Shown in pieces: positions 22,508-33,210 of a stretch of 64,000 bases of DNA. Under the pieces are notes generated by a model. That model was not told the DNA's origin and searched no databases. It was given only the letters and a program-made list of their open reading frames with translations. Made by a program: the position numbers and the translations under genes. The DNA comes from Toxorhynchites rutilus septentrionalis (lineage: Eukaryota; Arthropoda; Insecta; Diptera; Culicidae), in contig NC_073745.1 of assembly GCF_029784135.1 (NCBI RefSeq), forward strand, positions 159,167,335 through 159,231,334, given 5' to 3'. How positions within the stretch are numbered: the stretch's first letter is position 1; every line of letters starts with the position of its first letter.

Positions 22508-23837
22508 CAGGGTGGGCCATTTAAAGTGGAAGCATCTGGCAACCCCATAACTTTTGACAGAGATGTCAGATTAACAAATGTCATACCGCGTTGGAAGCGT
22601 CATTTCAGTACAATTTTAACCATGGAACAATACACACCTAAACAACGCGCTGAAATGGTTCAGCTGTACATTCAAAATAACTTCTCAATTGTGTTAACTA
22701 AACGTGCGTGGAAAAATAAAAATAAAGTTAAAACATCGCCTGGAGACAACACTATACGTCGATTATATGCCAAATTTATATCGTCTGGTAGTGTTGGTAA
22801 TGCCAGTTATCTGTCCAGACAACGACCAAGACGTTTCGACGAGAATATTGATGCCGTTCGAGCCAGTGTTGCAGAGACTCCATCGACATCAGGTCGCCAT
22901 CGTTCGCAAGAGTTAGGCATCGCTCGAACCACTCTCCGACGCATAATTCGTGTTGATTTGAAAATGTTTCCGTATAAAATTCAAATGGCTCAACAACTTA
23001 ACCCATCTGACTTACCACGTCGACTTGATTTTGCGAAATGGACCATCGAAATGGCCCATCGAAATGGCCAAAAATGAACGTGGCTTTTGGCAAAAAATCA
23101 TAATGTCTGATGAGGCGCATTTCAACTTGAATGGAGGAGTGAATAAACAACATTGTCGGTTTTATGCTACTGAAAACCCTCAATTCATCGAAACGCAACC
23201 TCTTTACGAGCAAAAAGTTACTGTGTGGTGTGGCATTTATGCCGATAAAGTCGTCGGCCCGTACTTCTTTGAAAACGAAAATGGAGCAACGGTGACCGTG
23301 AATGGGGAGCGTTATCGGACAATGATAACCGATTTTTTATTGCCATTTGTTCGTGAAAATGAATTGGACAATTACTGGTTCCAACAGGACGGCGCTACAT
23401 GCCATACAGCGGCTGCCACGACCAAATTATTGCGCGAAATGTTCCCTGGAAGATTAATATCGAAAAACGGCGATTATGACTGGCCACCGAGATCACCTGA
23501 TTTGACGCCTCCTGACTTTTTTTTATGGGGATATTTAAAATCCAAGGTATACACTGGTAAACCAAGGACCCTGGCTGCGCTGAAAGACAATATCCGACAA
23601 GAAATTGCTGCCATATCGGCCGAAACATTGGGCAAAGTGATGGAAAATGCCGAAAAAAGGGCACATTTTGCGGTCAAGGCCAGAGGCGGTCATTTACGAG
23701 ATATCATAATCAAAAAGTAGTTAGAACAAATCTCCTTGGACCAAAATAAATTAATTTCAAATTTTTTTTTTTTAAATTCCACTTCTTTACTTTGCTATTG
23801 CAAAAACAAATCCTTCCACTTTAAATGGCCCACCCTG
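22508..23837 (+). mobile_element. rosa-like (DD41D) IS630-Tc1-mariner element, near-intact, 1330 bp
   Basis: The left end CAGGGTGGGCCATTTAAAGT continues to 25 bp that match the right end exactly in inverse. TA dinucleotides flank both sides (22506-22507 and 23838-23839). It contains one transposase gene. Both TIRs and most of the coding frame are preserved, so the insertion is relatively young. Confidence 0.9.
22622..23720 (+). pseudogene. DD41D (rosa-like) mariner transposase, one frame lesion
   Basis: The gene starts MEQYTPKQRAEMVQLYIQNN, the usual start of insect transposases of this group. It has N-terminal helix-turn-helix DNA-binding regions (about residues 1-120). The catalytic core follows with aspartates in MSDEAHFNLNGG, FQQDGATCHT and SPDLTPPDFFLWGY. 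Counting from the second Asp to the Asp of PPD gives 41 intervening residues, the DD41D signature of the rosa/Visitor group (known family feature). It ends GGHLRDIIIKK. The single lesion is a 13-bp tandem duplication of ccatcgaaatggc at about 23043-23070, which shifts the frame; the rest is open on both sides. It acts in the nucleus, cutting and pasting at TA sites. Confidence 0.88.
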
Positions 23838-24059
23838 TATGTGTTCGTTGCCGGCTGAACAATAACCCCGGCAACATTTGCATCGCTCGACATTTACACG
23901 ACAAATTTTGATTTTTTCGTATTTGAATCTAAACGTTTGAGTGTTTGCTGAGTGCTGAGGTTTTATTTTATCCTTTGATTTTTCTTCTGCAATTTTGTAC
24001 ATGAAAAGTTGGTCATTCTGGGATCTGTGCTCCATTATATTCGAATAATGGACACCCTT

Positions 24060-24120
24060 TGGTGTAGTCCTACTTCTCTCCGGTTATGTTCCCGACATTA
24101 CCCACCCGTCTTTTTTAATT
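24060..24120 (+). mobile_element. E10: 3' end fragment of a subfamily-2 Helentron-like element
   Basis: The sequence gtagtcctacttctctccggttatgttcccgacattacccacccgtctttttt reproduces the 3' module of E2 (58037-58090), with the hairpin CGGTTAT...ATTACCC. No 5' end belonging to it is seen. 24120-24720 beyond it holds an eroded copy of the repeat at 12830-13010 and nothing coding. Confidence 0.65.
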
Positions 24121-24762
24121 TGATAAACGAATCACCGAAAATTGCACAACGAGAATTATTTGCTAGTCCCAATCGTCATTCTGTGTTTTTCTCTGTGCAA
24201 TTTGGTTGGTTCAGGTCAATCACTAAGAGCAACTACGAAATGTACAGTCTACCCAAGCTCAAGCTCAAGCACTTCTTTTTTAATTTGATAAAACGCACTC
24301 CTATATCTTTTCTATTTATAAAAATGAAAATGGAATGGATAAGGGAAAAACTCGGGGGAGGAATTGTCTGATTTAGGGCTGTCTTTATTCTATCATATTT
24401 TCTGTATCAAACATATATTCCATGTAACGGAGAAACATGTTATTTGCAAGTGGTTGAAAAATTTTGAACTAGAATTGTGTCGGAAAATAATCTGATATTA
24501 TTATGACGAGTTTTGGTAGAAGTACTAGGAATTTTATAGTAGAAGGTAGTTTTGAAGGATCGATTAGAAGATCAATCAATGAACAGTTCTGCGATTGGAC
24601 CCTTGAACATTAGCTTAGTAAGAAAACGTGAATGGTTGAAGGTATTGAAGATAATTGATAATAAATTTTGGCCGGGACGAAGTTTGCCTAAACTATCAAG
24701 TTGCTAATGGATGACCCTTTTATAAGGCGCATGGAAAGTTTATACACTACTATTTTAATTTT

Positions 24763-24768
24763 TTTATT
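24763..24768 (-). terminator. Candidate poly(A) signal of the GNS-like gene
   Basis: AATAAA on the minus strand, about 105 bp beyond the stop codon of the sulfatase gene. Confidence 0.5.
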
Positions 24769-24872
24769 TTGTGTATAGAGAATAATTCTATTTTTTTTAA
24801 CACATAATTCATTACATCCACGAAATTAAAAACTCAATCAGTTATAGCGAAACAGTAAAAAAAAATCTTGTA

Positions 24873-26685
24873 TCAATATATTTGCCGACATGATTCTCCC
24901 ATACATTGGGTCAAATTGGTTAGTGCAAGACTGTACTTCGCTCGAGCAGACGGCAGGATTTCGAAAGCTACATTCTGAATCTGATATAAATCGTTTGTTA
25001 AATCGTAAGCTTCGGCAAAATGCTGAAAAAGATGGTATTATATAAATGAAATATTTTTAATTTCCGGATATACCTCATTATCCATGAATTCGCAGTAAAT
25101 AAAATCCACATCTTCAGCTAAATGTCTCACGCAATTATAGGTGTTGTTCCAGGAGTCTTGACAATGACATACTGCATCTAAGGTACAAAGCTGTCGAAGA
25201 ATCCATACTGTATAAAATGATTAGAGATATAACACACTGAACGTACATAGAGTTTGTCTTTTTTCTGCCACGGACATTCCGAATTATACGTATTGACATT
25301 GCCTTCTCCCCAGTATTCTATTAATATTTGCCGTTCTTTAATACTTGTTTGTAACAATTTGGGCATAATTGACTCGCCGTCCATTCGAGAAGGAATTTCT
25401 AATCCAGCCAAATCAAAAATGGTTGGCGCAATATCGAAAAGAGCAACTGGGGATGATATTAGACTTTTGGGGGCAATATTGGGACCTCTTATGAGAAAAG
25501 GAACTCGTATATCTGTTTCATAAGGCTGGCGCTTATCGTAGGGTTGACTGAATTGACCCAAATGGTATCCGTTGTCTGAAGTATAAATTACAAACGTATT
25601 TTGCAAGATATTCTTCCTCTCTAGGAGCATAGCTATTGCTTCCACCATTTCGTCCACTGCCATCAAAGATTGCCAACGTTTACGGTATATATCGTCTATA
25701 GATTCTAGTATGTTGTTAGGCAAGGGTGATGGCGGCATTGTGAGTAACCAATGTTTCTCTGCAAATATGTACTTATGTTATTGCCTTGTATTCGTTGATA
25801 ACTCTTATATTCGTACCTAGTGAGTTACAAGGAATGTTGAAATTTTTAGTTCTGGGCGCATATATTTCAGGAAACATATGCTGATGTCTCTGGGCTGCTG
25901 TATACGGAGCATGTGGTGCTGGCGGGGCCACCATGGCAAAAAATGGTTCGCTTGTTTCTGCGTTCGAAATGAAGTCAAGCGTTTTGTTCCTCTGTTGAGT
26001 ACTTTTGTATATATTTATTTGTCGCAGCTCGAATACAGTAATACTTACCAACAAATCGGTTAAGTATTCCTCAGAATATGACACAGAGCGGCCGTTTTCA
26101 TTCAAAGTGTAGTTATAGTAAATAGAATTTCCGTACAATCCATACCATTCGTTCCAACCTGGAGGAATTACTTTAGACATATATTGGTTGAGATATTTAC
26201 CAGCATAGAAAGTTTTATATCCGGCTTGTTGTAATTTCACTGGGAAATTTTGAGGTTCTACAGTGCTACGCCAGTAATCACCGTAACATCCTCCTGAATA
26301 AGAGTTATTGTGTGTTCTTGTATTATGTGTGTATTGTCCAGATAGGATGGAACTCCGAGATGGACAGCATATTGGGGAAGATGTAAACTATATTTCACAC
26401 CTTTAATTATTTATCACATTGGAACAACTTTTATTTAAGAACTTACCGCGTTGGTAAACGTAGCGCCTTCGTTCGCTATAAATTGTTGCGTTTTGACCAT
26501 GGGAGCCTGCAATCCAATTTTTTCTTGCAATACTATAGAATGAAAAAATGTATCATACAAACCAATCCTTTCAACGTAACATCCTGATCATCTGTTAAGA
26601 TCACAATTATATTGGGTGCAATTTGTTTGCCATATACATAGCCAAGAATATAAAACATAAGGAATGTTCTTATCGATGGTTCCAT
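24873..26685 (-). CDS. GNS: N-acetylglucosamine-6-sulfatase (glucosamine (N-acetyl)-6-sulfatase), 7 exons, 491 aa
   Basis: This lysosomal enzyme removes 6-O-sulfate from N-acetylglucosamine ends of heparan and keratan sulfate. Exons (minus strand): 26685-26563, 26506-26447, 26387-26049, 25991-25817, 25758-25247, 25190-25074, 25022-24873. All six introns are GT-AG, 51-59 bp, and the frame closes exactly. A signal peptide (about residues 1-21, FLMFYILGYVYG) precedes PNIIVILTDDQD, whose Asp pair (32, 33) binds calcium. The sulfatase signature CCPSRSS has Cys68 as the formylglycine position. Also seen are FYAGKYLNQY, APHAPYT (His201) and YTSDNGYH (Asp294, Asn295). The C-terminal exon (residues 443-491) has the paired Cys seen in GNS. 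Human GNS is 552 aa, so this is slightly short but complete. I chose MEPS as start; an in-frame Met six codons upstream is possible. The gene looks intact and functional. Confidence 0.93.
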
Positions 26686-26788
26686 TTTGCTAATCACAAA
26701 CATGACGATAGTGTGCAATATTTTTATTTCATTATACTCAAATAGAATTATGAACAAGAATTAATCTAATTGCTTAACTGGAGCCGAA

Positions 26789-27000
26789 CTAATGCGGAAT
26801 AGCCGGCATAAGCTCCAAGCCGATGCACTCTTTGGCAATTCGTACTCCCAGTATGAAGAGCGACGCACTTTTCACCACGGCCCTGCAATGCATGTGTACA
26901 TATGAAGGTTAGTATTGAAAAGATTCAGAACATACCATTTATATTCGTCGTAGTAGATGTTTTTGACAAATGCAACCAAACTATTCGACTTTTGAACCAT
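26789..27000 (-). CDS. Unrecognised 52-aa single-pass membrane microprotein, 2 exons
   Basis: I do not recognise this protein. Exon 1 (27000-26936) encodes MVQKSNSLVAFVKNIYYDEYK plus two bases; exon 2 (26882-26789) completes a Trp codon and encodes AVVKSASLFILGVRIAKECI, GLELMPAIPH and a stop. The 53-bp intron has GTATGT, a consensus branch site TACTAAC and TTGCAG, strong signs of a real gene. The product has a basic amphipathic start, one hydrophobic segment (about residues 23-37) and a short acidic/proline tail, a layout common among small mitochondrial membrane proteins; that location is inference. It lies 104 bp upstream of the GNS-like gene on the same strand, so the two may share a promoter or transcript. 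A longer upstream Met in frame exists but gives an unlikely AT-rich leader. Confidence 0.72.
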
Positions 27001-27214
27001 TTTTCCAATGAAATAGAAATAGAATTCAATATTTTCTCGAAAACGGAATGAGTGATCTGATAGAGAAAAGTATTGTTCGATAATTTGTGAAATATTGTAT
27101 AATGACATAAATTTGGTATAAACAGGGATGCCAGAGGGATCATTCCGATGCAGTGGCGTAGCGTGACCGGTGACACCTGGGGCGGGTTACTAGGGTATCA
27201 TCCCTCTATAATAC

Positions 27215-27560
27215 TTAAGGTGGCCGTACACTGTTTGCCCGGAGGTCAAATATTTGATATTTTTTGACAGATAATGTTTGATTTGATATTTGTACAAACA
27301 CTATTTTGTTTGCCACTCATCAATTTTAAACAGTAGTAAACAATATCAAACACCGAACATGGAAAAAAATCAACTGAAATATCCAAGGTAACCTAACCAT
27401 GTACCGACAGGTTCGAAGAACAGACTGAAAAAATATTTTAGGCATCCAATAATTGAATATTTGCTTGTCGTGTTTTGTGTAGAATATATTTGCTCAGTAC
27501 ACGTTGACCAAATTTTATCTGTCAAAAAGAGTCAAATATTTGGCAAACGAAAACACTTCA
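27215..27560. mobile_element. MITE with TIR around ACTGTTTGCCCGGAGGTCAA
   Basis: The left part gtacactgtttgcc...gtcaaatatttgatattttttgacagat is mirrored by atctgtcaaaaagagtcaaatatttggcaaac at the right. It is related to 3590-3775. Non-coding. Confidence 0.6.
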
Positions 27561-27640
27561 CGCCGGCGATATTTGTACTTCTTCGCTTCTCTCTTGGAAA
27601 TGTTAGTTTGTAGTAGTGACATAATTTAATTCTTTTTGTT

Positions 27641-28854
27641 TTTGACGTTGGATTACGTCTTTCGGGAACATATTGGGGTACAAATTGAAAATCGAAAATC
27701 GATTACATCGTGAAAATTGTCCAATTTCAAACGCTTATTGCTCAGTCATTTAATGATGGATTGATGACATTTTTGCGTCAATCGATTTCGGTACTCCATA
27801 ACAATTTTTTATATTGAAAAAAATAATCTCATCCCCTATCCTAACGGAAATACCCACTTCTGATTGGTCGAAATTGACGACACATGCGGCGAGTCCCTAA
27901 CAGAGACATCAAAACCATGCTGCATGGGGGAAATCGGTATTGCAAATACATTAAAGTAGGGGGAGCTTATGTTCCTATCGAAATGTGTTCACTAACAGAG
28001 ACATCAAAACCAAGGTGCTCGGGTAAATCGGCATTGCAAATATATGCAAGTCGGGGGTTGCTCCATGAAATTTCATATCAATGACCGATCGTTTATTGTG
28101 AAAAATTTAGCACAAGTGTAAGTGTAAAATTGTATATGGTAGCAGTTGTGCTAAGAATGACTTGATATATGAAACAATTTATTTTAATTTCCTAAAATTA
28201 AAAACCAAGGTGTGTTCCCGCTCGAGAACGGGTCGTTTAGTTTGAGCTGTCTGTTTTTTACGGCGAGAAAAATTGGAAAAGTGAAGAAATATTGGAAAAA
28301 GTGATTTCCCATATCCTCTCTATATAGTATTAGGTGTTGTTAGTCCGATTAAAATTGAATTGGGTTGAATAAACACTCAGAAAGTAAAAATTATAAAGAA
28401 AAGAATACCTTTTCCATTTCAAATATGTTTTCTCTATATTAAAGTAACATGTTTTTACTGATAAGGAAAAATTATAATTGTGTTCGGTATTGGTAATTGT
28501 CTTATGTTACATTGGTGAGTTTTTTTTCTTTATTTCATACATACATATCACAGGAGGCATCTCGTCTAGGATCACAGAGGGCGGTTTTCATCATATATCG
28601 TTCCACTTCGGTATCTTTTATCTGATACGCACCATCCAACGACTGTTTACCATCCTTCTGCCATCATCACTCGATAAACACTGGTGGAGTTAACATACAA
28701 TACCCAACAACCAAACAAAACGGGTCTTTTCAGGGCCACCATATCAAAGAGTTTAATGATGTAATTCTTCAAACATATCCAAAACCAACAGATAGTCTAA
28801 CGGAATCCTACGTCAACTATGCGGTCGTGTCTCGGACACAACCCTCATGTGACT
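27641..28854 (+). mobile_element. E8: Helentron-like element, subfamily 3 (1.2 kb)
   Basis: It starts TTTGACGTTGGATTACGTC tttcgggaac. It ends with the set-back inverted motif GGAATCCTACGTCAA, the hairpin GGTCGTGTC-TCG-GACACAACC, and a T-run. The interior has two 107-bp repeat units (27890-28070), a (aagtgt)n-like tract, and a histone-derived segment closing with a histone stem-loop. E9 is a second copy. Confidence 0.72.
28530..28737 (+). pseudogene. Probable histone H2B relic with 3' stem-loop
   Basis: A histone stem-loop GGGTCTTTTCAGGGCC lies at 28722-28737 with the usual CCACC-type flank. Upstream, one frame reads QEASRLGSQRA, like the EASRL of H2B. The nucleotides around ccaacgactgttt...ccttctgccat...aaacactggtggagt align by eye with the H2B C-terminal coding region (QTAVRLLLPGELAKHAVSE). 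Multiple indels destroy the frame. The stem-loop is certain; the H2B assignment is moderate. Confidence 0.55.
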
Positions 28855-29621
28855 TTTTTTTATTTTTTACGTTGTTCACCCTCCGAGTTTTTAGCCGGAT
28901 ACGTCCAACAATGTTGGAATATTTAAAAATAAACCAATTTTCATTCTTTTATTCAAAAACACACATTGACAATTTTCATAAAACACGCCGAAGACACGCC
29001 CTGGCACGGTGCAATGTGAGTGAATTAAAATATCGTGGCGAGAAGTGAACACACCCCGCTCACGCCACGTTGACGCCCCGCTGCAGTGAGAACATGGCCT
29101 AATTCATTCGAGTTTTCAAAATTGCCTTTCGATTTGCGATGATTGTTTATTGAATAATTCATCATCAAAGACGAAGAGGTAATTTTTCATTCAAACTGAA
29201 ATATCTCTGTGTGGGAAGATCCTATAGGAAAGTTCTTGGAATCAAGTGAAAACTAGTTGATAAGGTTAATTGGATTTGCTATTGAGTTAGTTAGCAAAAA
29301 AATATGTTAGTCCAGAATATTCTTGATAAAACAAAGAAAAATCGATTTTTCATTTCTTCCCGATATTGTTGCCCACTGCATCTACACACACCAAGGTAAA
29401 AATATGTACGTAAAATATTCTAATACCTGAAAGTTGTAGCTACAAAATGATGCGCATCCATCGATATGCGTTGATTTTTCACGAAGTTACAGTATATCAA
29501 AAATCACTTAAAATTTCCGATTTCGCACTCTGTTCCTCAAATTTTTTGTCGATTGTAGTTTGCTTTCGAAGCAGTTTTGAGCTATTGAAATATGTTTTTA
29601 TGGCCAATAAGTAAAAATCAT

Positions 29622-29995
29622 ATCTCGTTGGTTACACACGATTATCCCTAAGGTCTCGACGAGTGCTTGGTTTAAGGGATCGAATGTAGGTCGTGATTTC
29701 ATTCGCGTGATATCTCGGCTTATGTCCAATCACTACACCCTAAACGCGCATCTCTATCGCATCGGGCTCGCAGGAAACAATATTTGTGATTGTGGCGATG
29801 GCTACCACGACATCGAGCATATTGTCTGGTCGTGTATCCGGTTCCATGCTGCTCGCTCTCAGCTCTCTAGAGCGTTGAGAGCAAAAGGCAGACAATCGGA
29901 TATTCCCGTCCGGGATATCTTAGGTAGCCGTGATCCTGATCTTCTGCTTCATCTATGCCTGTTCCTCAGAAACGCCGATGTCAACGTTTAATGAT
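29622..29995 (+). pseudogene. C-terminal end of a LOA/R1-group LINE ORF2
   Basis: The reading frame gives HTIIPKVSTSAWFKGSNVGR, then RLMSNHYTLNAHLYRIGL, then a cysteine-histidine motif CDCGDGYHDIEHIVWSC and a hydrophilic end (VRDILGSRDPD). This is the typical C-terminus after the RNase H domain in insect LINEs of this group. Only this end is present; upstream 28855-29620 has no recognisable reverse transcriptase. The element's 3' untranslated region is interrupted by E4 at about 30064. Confidence 0.8.
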
Positions 29996-30063
29996 GTTTC
30001 CTTCGTTGTGTCCCTGTTTCATAGCCCTCCTATCCTATCTATAAACTTTTACTTATTCGCTAC

Positions 30064-31146
30064 AAAACAGGAAGTGGGTTATATCTATGGTATAACCGCA
30101 AAGGTGACGTAGGACTATCGTTGATTTAGAGATCATTTGTATGAAGTTGAATCTGAATTCATTCTGAATGAATGAATATTTGGAGAACTTCGAAAACGAG
30201 AGCGTTACGTTGGAGGCACAAGGTTTTATGCATCCAATATTGGATACGGAAATATCCTACTGATGGGGAAGAATAATCTTCAGAAGCTATCCTGTTGATT
30301 GCGATTGATTGAAAAATCACAAAACCTAATGTATTTGGTCACAGTGTTACATGGATAGAAAACATTAAAATAAACTCTTTCATATGAATGTAATTTTAAA
30401 TTCCCAGAGGAACTGGCAGATTATTTTCAGTAACGATTAGATATTTCCACATTTTCCTCGATACTGGAAGCCCACCAGTGGTTAATGCTAACTCGATAAC
30501 CATCTGTTAATTGATTGATTGAAACATATTTGGTCACAGTGTTACATGGATAGAAAACATTCAAATAAACTCTTTCACATGAATGTATTTTTAAATTCCT
30601 AGAGGAACTGGCAGATTATTTTCCGGATCTTTCTCGATCCAAACGGAAAGAATTCCGTGCGTGTATGTGTGTGTGTGTAGCGGATGCTTCGAGATCTTCC
30701 CGGGGAACCGTTTGTAGCATCACTCTCCTCCTGATGGATTCCCTTCTGGCCTAAGGTGCACAAACAGGCTCTTGGTGACACCGTTCATCCGCGCTTTCAT
30801 GATAAATGAAGAGCTTCACCACAACAGCGACAACATGCTCCAATCGCTGTTCAATTAGAACTGAGTGGATTTCCGAGCGGCGCTCGCTTATATACCGATT
30901 GGTGATTTCAATAGCCTATTTTGAAAGCAAATTTAAGACTATTGAAACAAGTTTTTGGATCAGAAAGTAACAAGTATAGAACGCGTAGACATTTTATCTT
31001 TCGAATGAAGTGTTTATCATACCATTTCGTTCAGTTGTTTAGGAGCTATTAACACTCAAAATCTCGGTCTCCGGCGTAACGCTTTCGTTTTCGAAACTTT
31101 GATTTTACATCCCGGTATAGAAATGTAAGACGTAGTCCTACGTCAA
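30064..31146 (-). mobile_element. E4: Helentron-like element, subfamily 1, short form (1.08 kb)
   Basis: On the minus strand it starts near 31146 with TTGACGTAGGACTACGTC (tacatttctataccggg) and ends near 30064 with TAGTCCTACGTCAC, the hairpin GGTTATA...TATAACC, and CCACTTCCTGTTTTG. The interior has the TATA-containing leader (tatataagcgagcggcgctc, about 30880-30900), microsatellite (gt)n, and two units related to the E5 satellite. It lacks the H3 segment of E3. Confidence 0.75.
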
Positions 31147-31585
31147 TACATACACACACTCTTTACAGATACACCGGCCAAAGGTTGTACCGTCCACTGA
31201 TCATTCAACAAGAGCCAAAGGTTGTACCGCTCATGACAACTCTACACGAGCTGATGTTTGTGCCGGATAGTGACCAAACTATCCTGGATTCCTCGAGTCG
31301 AGAAGATGCACCACGCTAGATATGGGGTACAGACTGGGGGGGGGGGTGGGTCGTTGCTGATTAATGGTCAGCTACATCCCAGTAGGAAGTATCCCGTGTC
31401 GGGCACACGTACAAAGCATTGGAGACAGCAACATCACAATCACGAAAACACTTGTAATACTAACTTCGAGCCAACCGCGAGTAATCGGTTACATATTACT
31501 AACATAGTTGTAAGGCAAACATTGTCGAAATATTGAACTCCCGGTCCCGTCAGGCCGAGTGAATGAGCCTTAATAAAAATATATA
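31147..31585 (+). mobile_element. Probable 3' untranslated region of the LOA-like LINE
   Basis: The unique-looking stretch after E4 (actatcctggattcctcgagtc ... ggtcccgtcaggccgagtg) ends in aatgagccttaataaaaat, like a LINE 3' end. Its place directly after E4, which itself follows a LINE ORF end, suggests one LINE split by E4. It contains G10 at about 31337-31346. Confidence 0.45.
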
Positions 31586-31594
31586 TTTTGGAAA

Positions 31595-31765
31595 AAAAAA
31601 TCTCTCGCAGATCTGTTATCTTTCGAATAATGTTATTTTCGTACCACTTCGTTCATCCGGTAGAGATATATTAACGTTCAAAACCTTGTATCTCGAACGT
31701 CACCCCCTCATTTTCAGAACTTTGAATTTACACCCCAGTACAGAAATGAAATATGTAGTATGACG
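31595..31765 (-). mobile_element. E11: eroded 5' end of a subfamily-1 Helentron-like element
   Basis: The sequence cgtaccacttcgttcatccgg...gttcaaaaccttgtatctcg...tttacaccccagtacagaaatgaaatatgtagta is a strongly diverged match to the 5' end of E3/E4/E5. No hairpin end is found, so it is a fragment. Confidence 0.55.
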
Positions 31766-31885
31766 AAATAATGAACATAGAAACCAAGAAATATTCTATT
31801 GTAATTACTGAATAAAACGACCGAATTTCTTTTGTATAGTTTTGTATAGTGTTTCAGATTTTTTCTTCTACACGGTGTACAGGTC

Positions 31886-32042
31886 TGAACACGAATGACC
31901 GTTATTTTCAGATACAAAATGGTTGTCAACACAGCTTCTTAAGGAACTAGCTGAAACGGAATACACACAAATCACATTAGACATGCAATAAATTGATACA
32001 CTCGGGAAATAAATTAGCTATCTGTCCTATAATTCTATTACA
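31886..32042 (-). repeat. Candidate 3' LTR (157 bp)
   Basis: It is nearly identical to 37200-37217 plus 37618-37761. On the minus strand it begins TG and ends CA. The two copies differ by a short indel (cacattagac versus cagaaatgcatgagac). Confidence 0.6.
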
Positions 32043-32228
32043 ACTCGGCCATACCTGACATCAGATCGACCCGATCATATAGCAACCACACATGTTAATT
32101 CACAAAAGGGTGATCGAAATTATCCCGCGGTCGACTCGGGAAGGTTATGTATAGGACACAAAAGAGGAAGTAAACACAAACACTGTTACAAACAAACACA
32201 GAGTATTGCCTTCTCAATATTAATTGAT

Positions 32229-33208
32229 TTACCCGGAATTTTCATTATCAGAACATCGCCAATCGACCCATGGATTCATCCTAGACGCTTCGATTATGCC
32301 ATCATAGGGTAACTGAGAGATCTGCCCATTTTCTATATCTCTTATGACGTATCTATCATTGGTCAACACCTTGTATTTCGGAATAAATTTCTTATTAGTT
32401 CCAATTGAAGTGTCAATATTCCGAATTACAACAAAATCTCCTTCAGAATAGGTCATGGGAGGTCTATGATTCTTTTCAAACTGGGCAGAATTTCGCTCTT
32501 GGGAAGTCCTTATATTTTCGGATGCTGATTCTCGTAATGAAACTAAATCCCTTGCAGAATCAAAAGGACGGATATCTTCCAGGAACAATGTATCTACTTC
32601 ACAACCTCGTTGATTCACACCGAATAACAGCATACTAGGTGTCTGACGAGAAGCGGAATGAATAGAATTATTTATCGCATATTCAACAGTTCAACATTCT
32701 TCGACCAATCGGAATGTTGAACAGGCTCGGATTGTTTAGCAAGCATTGACCTAATTACCCTGTTAACCCTTTCAACCTGTCCATTGGCTAGTGCGGAACC
32801 AATGGCAATTTTGACATGCTCGATATTGTTGTCCAACAAGTACGAACTAAATTCCAATGAAGTGAAGCACGTTCCACGATCGCTAATAATTCGCCTCGGT
32901 CGGCTATAATGCTCAAAATATTTATCAAGGCACGCTCTCACCTCCTTTGTGCTAGTCGAATTGACTGCATACAATTTTACATATTTCGTGAATGCGTCAA
33001 CAACAGCAAATATATGTTTTCTCTTAGATAATATCGACGGAAGAGGGTCAAAATGATCAACGTGTACTGTATCAAATGGGATAGGCTTCTTTGGAATATT
33101 GTGCAAATTACGAGCCGAACTATTGGATCCAGAATTCAAAACGCAACGTACACAATTCTGAATGTATCTAGTCACTTTATCCTTCATAAACGGAAACCAG
33201 TAATGCAT
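32229..33208 (-). pseudogene. Ty3/gypsy integrase (broken)
   Basis: The minus-strand frame from 33208 begins HYWFPFMKDKVTRYIQNCVR, part of the HHCC zinc domain (CVRC). The catalytic core follows with Asp in VDHFDPLP, Asp in ISDRGTCFTS and Glu in NGQVERVNR, i.e. a DDE core with the third residue about 35 residues after the second. The C-terminal part continues in another frame from 32633 to 32229 (LFGVNQRG, then YSEGDFVVIRN, a GPY-like region shortened to KYK-VLTNDRYVI). Frame breaks lie near 32640-32680 and at the junction with RNase H. Confidence 0.85.
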
Positions 33209-33210
33209 CT

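Noticed and set aside
26872..27108. Longer 78-aa reading of the microprotein ORF
   Set aside because: It reads through the intron donor (GTATGT) and ends in intron sequence; the spliced 52-aa form is better supported.
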